Below are positions 1-9,756 of a DNA stretch of 64,000 nt, in pieces. The DNA lies in NCBI RefSeq assembly GCF_009730915.1, contig NC_052474.1, positions 2,515,501-2,579,500 of the forward strand. Direction: 5' to 3'. The first letter of the stretch is position 1, and every line of letters begins with the position of its first letter. Both the position numbers and the translations under genes were made by a program. Source of the stretch: Dioscorea cayenensis subsp. rotundata. Its lineage: Eukaryota > Streptophyta > Magnoliopsida > Dioscoreales > Dioscoreaceae. The notes beneath the pieces are model-generated. The model had not been told where the DNA came from, ran no database searches, and saw only the letters and a program-made list of their open reading frames with translations.

Positions 1-1336
1 AGCAGGGAACGATGGTCCTGCATACAAAACATTGTCAAACGAAGCACCATGGATCATCACTGTAGGTGCAAGCACCATGGACAGATACTTAATATCCACT
101 GTAGTGCTTGGCAGTGGCGATGCGATCAATGGACAAACCGCCTACCAACCTCAAAGCTTCGAACCCACTCCTTTGCCTTTGATATACCCCGGTTTCACCT
201 TATCCACCGCTGCAACCTGTACAAATGGCTCGCTTGATACCATCAATGTTAAAGGGATGATGGTAGTATGCGATGAAGGAGGTAACGATTTAGTAGAGAA
301 GGGAAGCATCGTCAAAAACGCTGGAGGAGTTGCCATGATCATCGCAAACTACAAAGAAGACGGGTACACAACCACTGCCAGCCCTCATGTGCTCCCCGCC
401 GCCCATATTAGTTACAACGACGGAGTTAGCATAAAAGCATACATCAGTACAGCTTCGGCTCCTACGGCAACCATTCTCTTCAACGGGACATTGTTAGGTG
501 TGACTCCATCACCCATGATGGCCTCCTTCTCCTCAAGAGGCCCCAGCAAGGCGGATCCTTTCACACTCAAACCCGACATAATCGCCCCCGGTGTAAATAT
601 TCTCGCTGCGTGGCCAATTTCACCAGGACCAACTCCTAGTATTGGAGCAAACTTTAACCTGGACTCTGGCACATCCATGGCCACTCCACACATCAGCGGC
701 ATCGCAGCTCTTTTGAAAGCTGTGCATCCAGATTGGTCACCAGCTGCTATCAAGTCTGCCATGATGACTTCCGCTGATATCACTGGCAATGACGGTAATC
801 CAATTGCCGATTATACACTAGATGTAGCAGACTATTTCAGCACTGGAGCAGGTCATGTGAACCCAACCAAGGCAAGCGTCCCTGGTTTTGTATATGATCT
901 TGACTCGGCCAGCTACATTCCATATCTGTGTGGCCTCGGTTACACAGATGCACAGGTCACTGTTGTTGTGGGAAGCTCCGTCAGATGTGCGAGTGTTACT
1001 CCAATCACAGGCTCAGAGTTAAACTATCCTTCATTTATGGTTATTTTGACAGCATCCAATAGCTATACAGTGACAGTAAACCGAACTGTGACAAACGTTG
1101 GAGATGCAACGTCAACATATAGTGTGACAGTCGTAGAGCCAAACGATGGGTCAGTGACAGTAAATCCAGAAACAATCACTTTTTCTAGTGTGAACCAACA
1201 AACCCAATACTCAGTTACATTTTCTAATAGTGTTGGAGGCACTGGAACAGCAGTATATTCACAAGGTTCTTTGACATGGGCTTCATCTGATGGGAGTACC
1301 ACTGTGAGGAGCCCGATCATGGTGGTTGTTGTGTAA
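1..1336 (+). CDS. Subtilisin-like serine protease, copy 1 (5' end outside window)
   Basis: C-terminal part of a plant secreted subtilase (S8 family). Reading begins in frame at base 2, with residues AGNDGP around the oxyanion-hole Asn, and runs to a TAA at 1334-1336. The signal peptide, propeptide and the catalytic Asp and His lie before the window. Visible are the protease-associated (PA) insert, the catalytic Ser in SGTSMATPH, and the fibronectin-III-like C-terminal domain with the NRTVTNVGD motif. No intron or frameshift is seen. It is closest to copy 2 at 9757-12030: about 430 residues align with few changes and the 3' flank is shared. By family knowledge it is a cell-wall or apoplastic endopeptidase; the substrate is unknown. 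Whether the missing 5' part is intact cannot be judged. Confidence 0.93.
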   Translation, partial: AGNDGPAYKTLSNEAPWIITVGASTMDRYLISTVVLGSGDAINGQTAYQPQSFEPTPLPLIYPGFTLSTAATCTNGSLDTINVKGMMVVCDEGGNDLVEKGSIVKNAGGVAMIIANYKEDGYTTTASPHVLPAAHISYNDGVSIKAYISTASAPTATILFNGTLLGVTPSPMMASFSSRGPSKADPFTLKPDIIAPGVNILAAWPISPGPTPSIGANFNLDSGTSMATPHISGIAALLKAVHPDWSPAAIKSAMMTSADITGNDGNPIADYTLDVADYFSTGAGHVNPTKASVPGFVYDLDSASYIPYLCGLGYTDAQVTVVVGSSVRCASVTPITGSELNYPSFMVILTASNSYTVTVNRTVTNVGDATSTYSVTVVEPNDGSVTVNPETITFSSVNQQTQYSVTFSNSVGGTGTAVYSQGSLTWASSDGSTTVRSPIMVVVV

Positions 1337-1565
1337 CAATGAAAGTTTCTAAATAATTATGTAATATTTAATATGTTTGCAGAATAATCACATTGTGTGA
1401 ATTTATTTTTATATATATTTTAGTTGCCTACAAAAAATTAAGATTTTTGCGAGTTTGAAAGGTCTAAATATATAAACAAATAGGCATTTGAAAATTAAAG
1501 AAACCAAACAATGTGGATAGAAAATTAGAGATACAATTATAAAAACCATATAAAACATGAGACAT
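1337..1565. other. 3' flank of subtilase copy 1
   Basis: AT-rich 3' UTR and flank. It matches the flanks of copy 2 (12031-12110 joined to 12440-12500) and, more weakly, copy 3 (19620-19810). It is the uninterrupted reference that shows the solo LTR insertion in copy 2's flank. Confidence 0.6.
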
Positions 1566-1873
1566 GATCTTTACCACCATTTCCATCCCCATCTCCATCT
1601 CTTGCGCTTTCACGCTCCTCTAGTTGACTGTTACTTGCATTTTGTGTTTCATATGGAAAAGACATACCCATGTGACTGCACAACATCACTATTGGTCTTT
1701 TCAAATCAACTATCAAATTATCTTGAGTCTCTAGTCTTTTGTAAACATGTATCAACTCATTTTGAAGCCCCTCTTGATTTTATGACTCAAAAGAGTTTGA
1801 ACTTGACTTGTTCGCATTTGTATTACCACCACAACAATAAGAAGATGCTTGATATCCAAAACCATATATCTTT
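1566..1873 (-). repeat. Inverted-repeat arm 1, transposon-like coding fragment
   Basis: About 300 bp that reappears almost unchanged in the opposite orientation at 4594-4889. Read on the minus strand it gives a charged peptide containing HVYKRLETQDNLIVDLKRP and LEERESARDGDGDG. Both arms share the same in-frame TAA upstream of this peptide, so it was already non-coding, or only a terminal exon, before the copies formed. It looks like the end of a transposon-encoded protein, but I do not recognise the family. No gene is called. Confidence 0.6.
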
Positions 1874-2069
1874 TATTATTATTTTTGTAACAAAGCCATG
1901 CTTATCCCAACACATGCTTCTTTTCTGGACTTAGTTCTTTATTTTTAAAAAATGAATAAGCCACCCTCATATAATTTAAATAAAACACCAAAGTAATATA
2001 AAAGGGAAAAAGAACTATAATTCACACAGTCTGACAAGTGGGACTAATGAATACAAAAGGCCAATAGGG

Positions 2070-3642
2070 TAGTGATACACCCTATGCATATACTTCGTAA
2101 GTGCACTGGTCGTAGAAAGTAGTATAATATATCAGAAAATCGGGTTGTCGAATCCATAGGGACCAGCTCTACTGGTAATTCTTCACTCTCTATTAGCTAA
2201 CCTATGAAAAGAGATTGAAGTTGCAAAAACTAGATGGATGAATCAAGAACTAAGGTGGAGATACATAACAAATGAGGATAAAATCAGGGAATTGAGCAGT
2301 GCCCTAGGCTCACTCCTCTCAAGCCACTTGTATACATTTCTTATATTGGCTATTGTAGAGCACTCTCAGATTGTAGAGATTCCTAGAGTAGTTGATCCTT
2401 TGGTTAAGGCAATCAACCCTAATCCCATACGGTAATGATACATACCTCATAATTACAACCCAGAGGGTTCGACACTATACACTCTATCTCATAGAGTGCA
2501 CTCAACCTCCAACTTCTTATATTGGCTATTGTAGAGCACTCTCAGATCGTGGAGATTCCTAGAGAAGTTGATCCTTTGGTTAAGGCAATCAACCCTAATC
2601 CCATACGGTAATGATACATACCTTATAATTACAACCCAAAGAGTTCGACACTATACACTCAATCTCTAAGAGTGCACTCAACCTCCAACGATCTCGACAC
2701 CATACACCCTATCTCTAGGCATACATTCAACTCCCTATCTATGTGACCTAAATGATGGATTTTTCAATCGTCATCATGCCAATCAAATATGCAATGAAAG
2801 CTTTCGCTACAAATTGTAAGCATAAAGCAATATAGAAAATTCACAAGAATACTGATAGCCAATATATAAAAATAAGGAAATCAAATACAATAAATCTTGA
2901 GATTCACAACCTGAGGCATTTAATGACGGTTTAGACTTTCATGTTTAGTAATAACAAGATACAATCCTAGAATAAAAAAAGAAAGAAATCATAATAAAAG
3001 CACCCTTAAGCTCTTCTCAATGGTTGCAATGGAATCTAAGGATAGAGAAGGCTGATTCATCAAACGCTCGCCTCCCGACCTAAAAGAAGTTTCAATCTCC
3101 CCTTCATTGATGGCCTTCGGCTTTCCCTTGAAAGTCCTAGCTTAATTTCTCCTCTATTCTTCCCACAAGAGTCCCCTCAATAGTCTTACTTTTCGACTTA
3201 AATATACAAGTTTGACCTGTGCACCATCATGCTTAGGGCATGTTTACGGCCATGCACTTTATTGGTGAAATTTGGAGTTTGAATCGTACGAAAAGTCCAT
3301 CTCTAGAGATTTGCACGGGCTGAAGCACAACTATGCTTCCCAAAGCACTACTGTGTCAGGAGCAAAGAAGTCGTGTTGGCTCAATGAACTCTAAATTCTT
3401 AGCTCTTGTGATTTGCATGGCTTACATACGGTCTAAGCATGGGCGTGCTTCTCTCTAGATTGTTCTTCCTTTCCATATTTAGCTCCAATTCGTACGTATT
3501 CTCCTTCTTTTACCCTGAGACCTATCTTCCTTCCAATTAATATACAAAATACCCAATGTATCACTAAAATATAGAAAATAATGCAAAAAGACAAGTAATT
3601 TACATGCAAAAATATGTCGCTCATGTATATAATATGCCCTCA
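2070..3642. mobile_element. LTR-type insertion, probably solo LTR or LARD-like
   Basis: The flanks of this 1.57-kb block, up to GAATACAAAAGG on the left and from GAGAGCAAAGAGGCCTAACAA on the right, are directly joined at 20970-21008 behind subtilase copy 3. That uninterrupted site shows the block is an insertion. It is flanked by TAGGG (2065-2069) and TCGGG (3643-3647), a near-match 5-bp target duplication, and ends in CCCTCA, as LTRs end in CA. It has no coding capacity. The LTR assignment is inference. Confidence 0.55.
2338..2690. repeat. Two-copy tandem repeat, period about 176 bp
   Basis: Unit 1 (2338-2513) begins TTCTTATATTGGCTATTG and is followed head-to-tail by unit 2 (2514 to about 2690), with roughly 93% identity by eye. 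It lies inside the LTR-type insertion at 2070-3642. Confidence 0.8.
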
Positions 3643-3647
3643 TCGGG

Positions 3648-4593
3648 GAGAGCAAAGAGGCCTAACAAGCAAACTGTGACAAGCTTGGATTGCCACACCA
3701 ACCAAAGTTATGATCAAGTAGGCCTTAACTAACATTGTTGTTTGATAGGTGGTCAGCAGGGTCTTAGATTCGAGACTCTATGAAATCGAGGCTTCGTTTG
3801 ATTGTTGTGATCAAATTCTCCTTAATATTTCGTTTGCTATTAGGTGTTGCATAAATCTAGGAAATCATCATGTTATCAATGATGCAAATAATCAAAGTAA
3901 AAGGGCTAGCTATGCAATTAAAATCAAGATAGTTTCTCTCTAATCAAATTTGCCAAAAGATGGAGCGGATAAGAAAATCCCTAGTCCTTTTGATCGGACT
4001 CAATAAATTGTCTCCAAGTGGGCCACACCATAAGTTGGCCGGCGGGGGAAGGTAAAAAATGTGACAATAATGAACCCATATTTTAGAGGCAAAAAGGTGG
4101 TCTCTCGAGTCTCCCGGTCATGTGACAGAAGGAGTAAGATAGTGTGGGAGTTAAAAATGCAGTAGTAATGAACTCATATTTTTGGAGACGAAATGGCAGT
4201 CTAAAAAGAGGTGGTCGCTCGATTCTTTGGGAACAAGACAAAGAACACACGTATTGGTCATGGAAAGTTTGTGAAAAATCACATTTTACTAAAATATATA
4301 AAGTAATATTAATTAAATTATGAGTTTCCTCCCTTTCTTTTGTTTAGTTTATGAGGAAGTTTTATGTGAGATATCTTTGAATTGTGACAATAATAGATTA
4401 CCATTCAATTCTTTCATATAATTGAAAACACTATTTAATATTATTTTTACATATATTATTTTCAAAATATTCAATATAGTTAATATGTTTAGTTGAGATT
4501 ATTTCATTACTTTTATTAAGTCCATATACATAATAAAATATGAATACTATTTTATTCTTAAATATTTCATACATAATAAAATACGAAAAAGAG
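3648..4593. other. Intergenic, no gene seen
   Basis: AT-rich sequence between the LTR-type insertion and inverted-repeat arm 2. It includes a degenerate internal duplication (text near 4065-4110 resembles 4160-4225, both around a 'gaactcatatttt' / 'ggtcgctcga' core). No long open frame or splice-like exon was recognised. Confidence 0.4.
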
Positions 4594-4889
4594 AAAGATA
4601 TATGGTTTTGGATATCAAGCATCTTTTTATTGTTGTGTTGGTAATACAAATGCGAACAAGTCAAGTGCAAACTCTTTTGAGTCATAAAATCAAGAGGGGC
4701 TTCAAAATGAGTTGATACATGTTTACAAAAGACTAGAGACTCAAGATAATTTGATAGTTGATTTGAAAAGACCAATAGTGATGTTGTGCAGTCACATGGG
4801 TATGTCTTTTCCATATGAAACACAAAATGCAAGTAACAGTCAACTAGAGGAGCGTGAAAGCGCAAGAGATGGAGATGGTGGTGAAGATC
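4594..4889 (+). repeat. Inverted-repeat arm 2, transposon-like coding fragment
   Basis: Opposite-orientation partner of 1566-1873, about 95% identical with a 12-bp length difference near its end. On the plus strand the frame reads HVYKRLETQDNLIVDLKRP and ends SARDGDGGEDPGLS before a TAA at about 4901. Upstream in the same frame is an in-frame TAA shared with arm 1. It is probably the end of a transposon-encoded protein; the family is not identified. Confidence 0.6.
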
Positions 4890-5159
4890 CTGGACTTAGT
4901 TAAATATTTGTGCTTTAATTGCTACTTTATTTTGCTTGTCTAACTTTGGATATTTTTGTATTGTTAATTGTTATTGATGTCTTACATACTCATGTAGTGG
5001 TATTGTTGATATCCTAAATACTTATGCATTGCTATTTTCATTTATACTATAATTTATAAAAATATTAGAGATTGATATTTTTAAATTATATTTGAATTTG
5101 TGATTTAATGGATGTAGGTTCAAATTAATTACTTATCGAATAGGTAGGAATTTTTTTAA

Positions 5160-5470
5160 TTTTAATATTAGAATTACCCAAGGATTACCTAGGGAATTCA
5201 TATAATTTACAGAAGCATTACCTAGGGATTTCATATTATTAATAGGATATTTACCCATGGATTATCCAGGGATTTTATATTATTAAAAATATATTTATCT
5301 AGGACTTACCTAGGGATGTTTTGTGGGATCACTTACCTAGAGGTTCCCGAGGGATTAATCCGTGAGTAATTCTTGTTGTTTTATCAAATCCTAAGAATTA
5401 ATTAGTTAGGGATATAAATTATATACCCAGAGATTGATCCATGGGCAATTTACCTAGGGATAAGAAATGT
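5160..5470. repeat. Cluster of degenerate TTACCTAGGGATT motifs
   Basis: Around ten imperfect copies of TTACCTAGGGATTT, some in inverted form, lie in about 300 bp, for example at 5174-5200, 5219-5232, 5250-5275, 5305-5318 and 5445-5460. Dense short degenerate repeats of the type (T)TACCNAGGGA are typical of the subterminal regions of plant CACTA (En/Spm) transposons, where the transposase binds. A CACTA end is an inference; no CACTA terminus was found next to it. Confidence 0.45.
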
Positions 5471-6240
5471 CGTGGATAATTTCTTATAAGATTTTATTAT
5501 TTTTAATTTTTTAGAAATATTGTTATGGTTAGTGTTGGCTTTTACATGAAAAAGCTAAAAAACTATTTTTTTTTTCTTTTGAAAAATAATAATGTAATGT
5601 GGTCGCAGTTACCATGATTTTACAATAATTGTACTAAATGTGGTAATATTTTCAGATTAATTTTCGATAATATTTTCATATTATCACTTTATTCCATCAC
5701 ACACCATTATTTGATGTAAACAAATGCTATACAAGCAAAAAAAGTGAACTTATTAAAATAAAGATTCTTTCAGCCACCTAGGAGGATGATACATTAACGT
5801 AAATACACATTTTTTGTAAAATCTAGAGGTGAGAATAATGTATTTATTTAATATCAATATAAAAGAGTATCCTTCGGGTGAATGATGTATATATTTAATA
5901 TCAACATAAAAATTTATATCTTCAATACCATATTAAAGTTAATTTTAGCATTTTAAAAATAAATAAATTTAGTGGTTTATTTATTATTTTTTTAAAAAAA
6001 ATTTAGCATTTAATCATAAATTTAATTTAATAACAGTTTTGATCGTTTATGTCTTAAAAAGCATAGAGGTTTTCGTAGAAATTATCCATTTCCCATCTGC
6101 CTGACAAATCAATATCACTGTGTCACCGCCCATGTGAGCCAAATTCTCACTCAACCAAATGGACACATGCTACAACTTGATCAAAATTAATTAATACAAA
6201 TAAATAGACCATTAGTTAGACTAATCATACTTCAATATAA
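5471..6240. other. Intergenic, no gene seen
   Basis: AT-rich, with many short A/T runs. There is a weak local duplication (two copies of 'atgtatttatttaatatcaatataaaa' style text, 5835-5870 and 5885-5915). Nothing coding was recognised. Confidence 0.4.
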
Positions 6241-6617
6241 CCACATTATCAAAGATGAACTAATGTCAGTATCATCTCAACTTGTCAGCGAACAGAATTA
6301 TAAGGCAAGTTGAATGGTCCGCTATCATTATATTGATGATGGTACTTGCATCAAATGGTAACTTAATTAGCTACCGGACATGGTCTCGGCCGGTTACATT
6401 GATGGTGTTTTACATACTGAATGATTTCAGTACTAAGGAGCAAATTAAATTTATGCAAACAGGATTATTGCATATGTTTGGAACACTAGGTACTAAAAAC
6501 TGCAATCAAATATTAAGAATTATTCGACACGCTTAATAAGAAAAAAATAATTGAGAACTTAATATATCAGCACTTGCATAAAAATGCCACTATCGAATTT
6601 AATGTATCCAACTTCTG

Positions 6618-6650
<33 letters not shown>

Positions 6651-7090
6651 AATGGAAAAATATAGAGCTAGAACTTTAGAAGTTCCATTTTTTAATTAGA
6701 AAAAAACAGGTATAAACCAAAGCAATTAGATAAAACTTTTTGATTAATGTACCCAAATCACTAGTTTTACATCATGACGTACAGGCTTTGCATTAAGACT
6801 GGAATTTTTGATAAAAAGTGACAAATTCCGCCCCACAAAATAATGCCAAGTAATTAGACAAATTCAAATTTTGGTTTGATTCAAATGTTTCTATACATAA
6901 TTAAATTAGTGATTGCAACATATTATGTTTCGCTTTCAGTTAAAGAAGACTTGACTTGGAGTCATCGTATTAATTTGAGTCAAACATGTTTTGCAAGGAT
7001 AGTTCATTAGATTTTGGTGGTTAAGAATTAACTCATGATTTAATTTAAAATATTTCATGATGTTCCATAAATTATTAAAGTATGACAACA
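6240..7090 (+). repeat. Duplicated upstream block A
   Basis: About 850 bp repeated directly as block B (7110-9185). Both contain TATCATCTCAACTTGTCAGC at the left end, a conserved short open frame with SYR.W and VFYILNDFST residues, an (AT)n tract, and the text ending in ATTTCATGATG. A fragment of the same block is found before subtilase copy 3 at about 16255-16385. The conserved frame (6282-6536, 84 codons) matches no family I know and may only be a remnant. Confidence 0.7.
6620..6648. repeat. (AT)n microsatellite
   Basis: Uninterrupted TA dinucleotide tract inside duplicated block A; the equivalent position in block B (8680-8700) is shorter and interrupted. Confidence 0.9.
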
Positions 7091-7109
7091 AAACATGAGT
7101 TTTAGATCA

Positions 7110-9185
7110 TACATCCGTATCATCTCAACTTGTCAGCAAAAAGTTGTATGATCCGCTATCATTTTATTGATGATGGTACTTGTATCAAATGGTAGCTTAA
7201 TTAGCTACCGGCCATGGACCATGGTCCCGGTTACATTCGTGGTGTTTTACATACTGAATGATTTCAGCACTGACGAGCAAAGAAAATTTATGCAAAAAGG
7301 ATTGCACACATTTGGAACATTAGGTAATAAAAAATGCAATCATTCACTGGTGTGGTGAGGCTATTATTCGAGAGAATTATTTCAAAAGAGCCCCCCATGG
7401 AACCTGTTCCAAAAGCAGCGTGGTAGATGTTCCTATTTCTGGAATGGCATCCTTCACTCGCTACCTGCTTTTAGAACAAACCTCTCCTCGATTATTAGAA
7501 ATGGGACTTCCACACTTTTTTGGAAGGACAATTGGGTAGATGGGTGTGCTCCTATGAATATTTGGCCACATTTCTTCCTCGCATCTCCTTACAAGGAGAA
7601 TACGGTCAGAGATTTTATTTTTAGGGGCCCTGACTCTCAGTGGATCGACTGTCCATCTGTGACTAATATTCTCTCCAATTTGACTACCCTTTATTCCCCT
7701 GTAAATGATGAAAAACGTTAGAAGTTAACTGCAAATGGAAAGTTTTCTGTTAAAACTTTTTATAACTTCTTAAATGATGGGGGCATGCGCTGTCCCGGGT
7801 CCCCTATCATCCTTAAAGGGGATTGTCCGAAAAAGATTAATCTCTTCAATTGGTTGGCCTGGGACAATAAGATCCTGACTTTGGAAAACCTTGCGTTGCG
7901 TAGGTGTAATTTTTTCCATTCTACGACTTGTGTGATGTGTCACGCTAATATTGAGACCGCAGACCACCTTCTCATTCATTGTCCAATGGCTTTGCATATT
8001 TGGAATTATTTCGGACATCTTTATGAGGCGCGACGTATTCCGATGTCTCTTAAGGACCTTTGGGGGGGACTGGAGGAGAATTTTGCCTAAATCCCTTAAA
8101 GCTTTCTGGGATCTACTTGTGAGAGCAATCACGTGGAACATTTGGCTTGAAAGAAATGCACGCATGTTTAATTATGCTTGTCTTTCTTCTGATTCCATCA
8201 TTTTAAAGATTGTTCGAATGTTAATTGTGTGGTTAACTGCAGCCCCTGCATCGAAGAAAGCGAAGCTAGAAGAACCGACGTTGAAGATCAAAAGGAGTTT
8301 GGAGTTTCTCTCCGCCAGAGAGGTGGTGACTGATGCACCACAGTCGAGTTCCCCTGCGCTGCCCGAGATCTAGATTTGTATTTATCTCCCCTAAGGGTCT
8401 TTTTCCTTTAGGGATTTCCGTAGTGTTTTCTTTCTGCTCTTTTGTTTGGTCTTACCACTCCCGGTGGTGCTGTTTTTTTGGTGAGCTCTTGGGTTTCATA
8501 CTCGCACTTGTCTTTTCGCTTCTTTTTAATGAACGCTGGTTTTATCCACTTTTTTCAAAAATGCAATCAAATATTAAGAATTATTTGACACGCTTAATAA
8601 GAAAAAAAATTGAGAACTTGATATATCAGCATTAACATAAAAATGCCACTAACGAATTTAATGTATCCAACTCTTCTGAAATATATATACATATATAATA
8701 TACAAATTCAAAAGAAAAAAAAATATATAAGAATGGAAAAATATAGAGCTAGAACTTTAGAAGTTCCATTTTTTAATTGGAAAAATAAAATTAAAAAAAA
8801 AATCAGTTATAAACCAAAACAATTAGAAAAAACTTTTGATAAATGCACGTACCCAAATTTTCACTAGTTTTACATCATAACAGGTTGCGTGTTACATCAT
8901 GACAGGTTGAGTGTTAAGAGAGGACAATTTTTTGTTTTTAATAAAAGTGACAATCACCACCCCACAAGGGTGTTTGAAAGAACTAGACAAATTCAAAGTT
9001 TGGTTTGGTCTAAATATTTCTTTACATAATTAAATTAGTGATTGCAACATTTTATGCTTTGCTTTCAGTTAAAGAAGACTTGACTTCGAGTCATTGCATT
9101 TAAGTCAAGCATGTTTTGGAAGGAGAGTTTATTAGAATTAATTTAAAATATTTCATGATATTTCATAAATTATTAGAGTGTGATT
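7110..9185 (+). repeat. Duplicated upstream block B, split by a LINE
   Basis: Second direct copy of block A. Its left part ends at 7342 and its right part resumes at 8557. Between them sits a 1.2-kb LINE fragment with 13-bp target duplications. The short frame at 7167-7358 is the counterpart of 6282-6536 and is cut by the insertion. Confidence 0.7.
7343..8556 (+). mobile_element. 5'-truncated LINE (non-LTR retrotransposon)
   Basis: Bounded by the perfect 13-bp target duplication AAAAATGCAATCA (7330-7342 and 8557-8569); block A at 6499-6512 gives the uninterrupted site. The plus strand encodes the C-terminal tail of a plant LINE polyprotein: residues FWKDNWVDG, then the zinc-binding reverse-transcriptase tail (zf-RVT) with NLALRRCN, CVMCHANIETADHLLIHC and an IWNYFGHL segment. 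In-frame stops (about 7719) and a frameshift near 8085 show it is dead. It ends in TTTATCCACTTTTTTC, a 3' tail shared by other fragments in this window. Confidence 0.93.
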
Positions 9186-9513
9186 ATAAATTTGAAGTGA
9201 ATTATTTAATTAATATATGGTAATAATTTAAGTAAATAAGATATACAATGTATTTCATTATTTTCATAAATTAAAAATTTATTATAAATAATATTTTAAT
9301 ATTATTTTTAGCACTAAAAGCAAAATAATATTTTTACTATATTTTCCATTTCTCTTTTCTCATTCACAATGGATTTTATTCCAACCAAACACAGTTTTTA
9401 TTTCATTATTATCACCATTCTCATTCATATACTATAAGCTAAACACACGTTGTGTACTTATCAACCAGCCAATTTTTCATTAAAAAAAAAAAAAAGTAAG
9501 TAAAAAATCTTGA
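9186..9513. other. AT-rich flank upstream of the subtilase copy 2 promoter
   Basis: No coding signal. It contains an A14 run at 9481-9494. Confidence 0.4.
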
Positions 9514-9756
9514 TATTATGTAGATAGTGATACACAACCTACTCCAAAATCAAGCCGGTTCTTTTAAATATAACATGTAGAAGGAGTCATGTATAATTTG
9601 CAAGTAAGAAACAACATCAACTATACAAATTAATTCCAAGTCATCTTCACTAATGCACACCACAAATGCCTATATAAACAGCACCAACTGAAACAAATCT
9701 CCAACTACCAACGGAAGTGAGCCCAAGAGTACTCTTAACAGCTGCTCTTCATCAAC
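9514..9756 (+). promoter_or_regulatory. Subtilase copy 2 promoter and leader
   Basis: Homologous over its length to 17056-17348 before copy 3. The conserved core is CTATATAAACAGCACC, giving a TATA box at 9671-9678, then AAACAAATCTCCAACTACCAA. The TATA lies 86 bp before the ATG at 9757, so a start near 9702 would give a leader of about 55 nt. Confidence 0.75.

Noticed and set aside
412..789. Long minus-strand frames under the subtilases (also 11106-11483 and 18695-19072)
   Set aside because: Antisense shadows of the conserved catalytic region; they repeat at the same place in each copy because the coding strand is conserved.
7785..8373. Open frames near 7.8-8.4 kb as a host gene
   Set aside because: They are pieces of the LINE zinc-binding reverse-transcriptase tail inside a bounded insertion.
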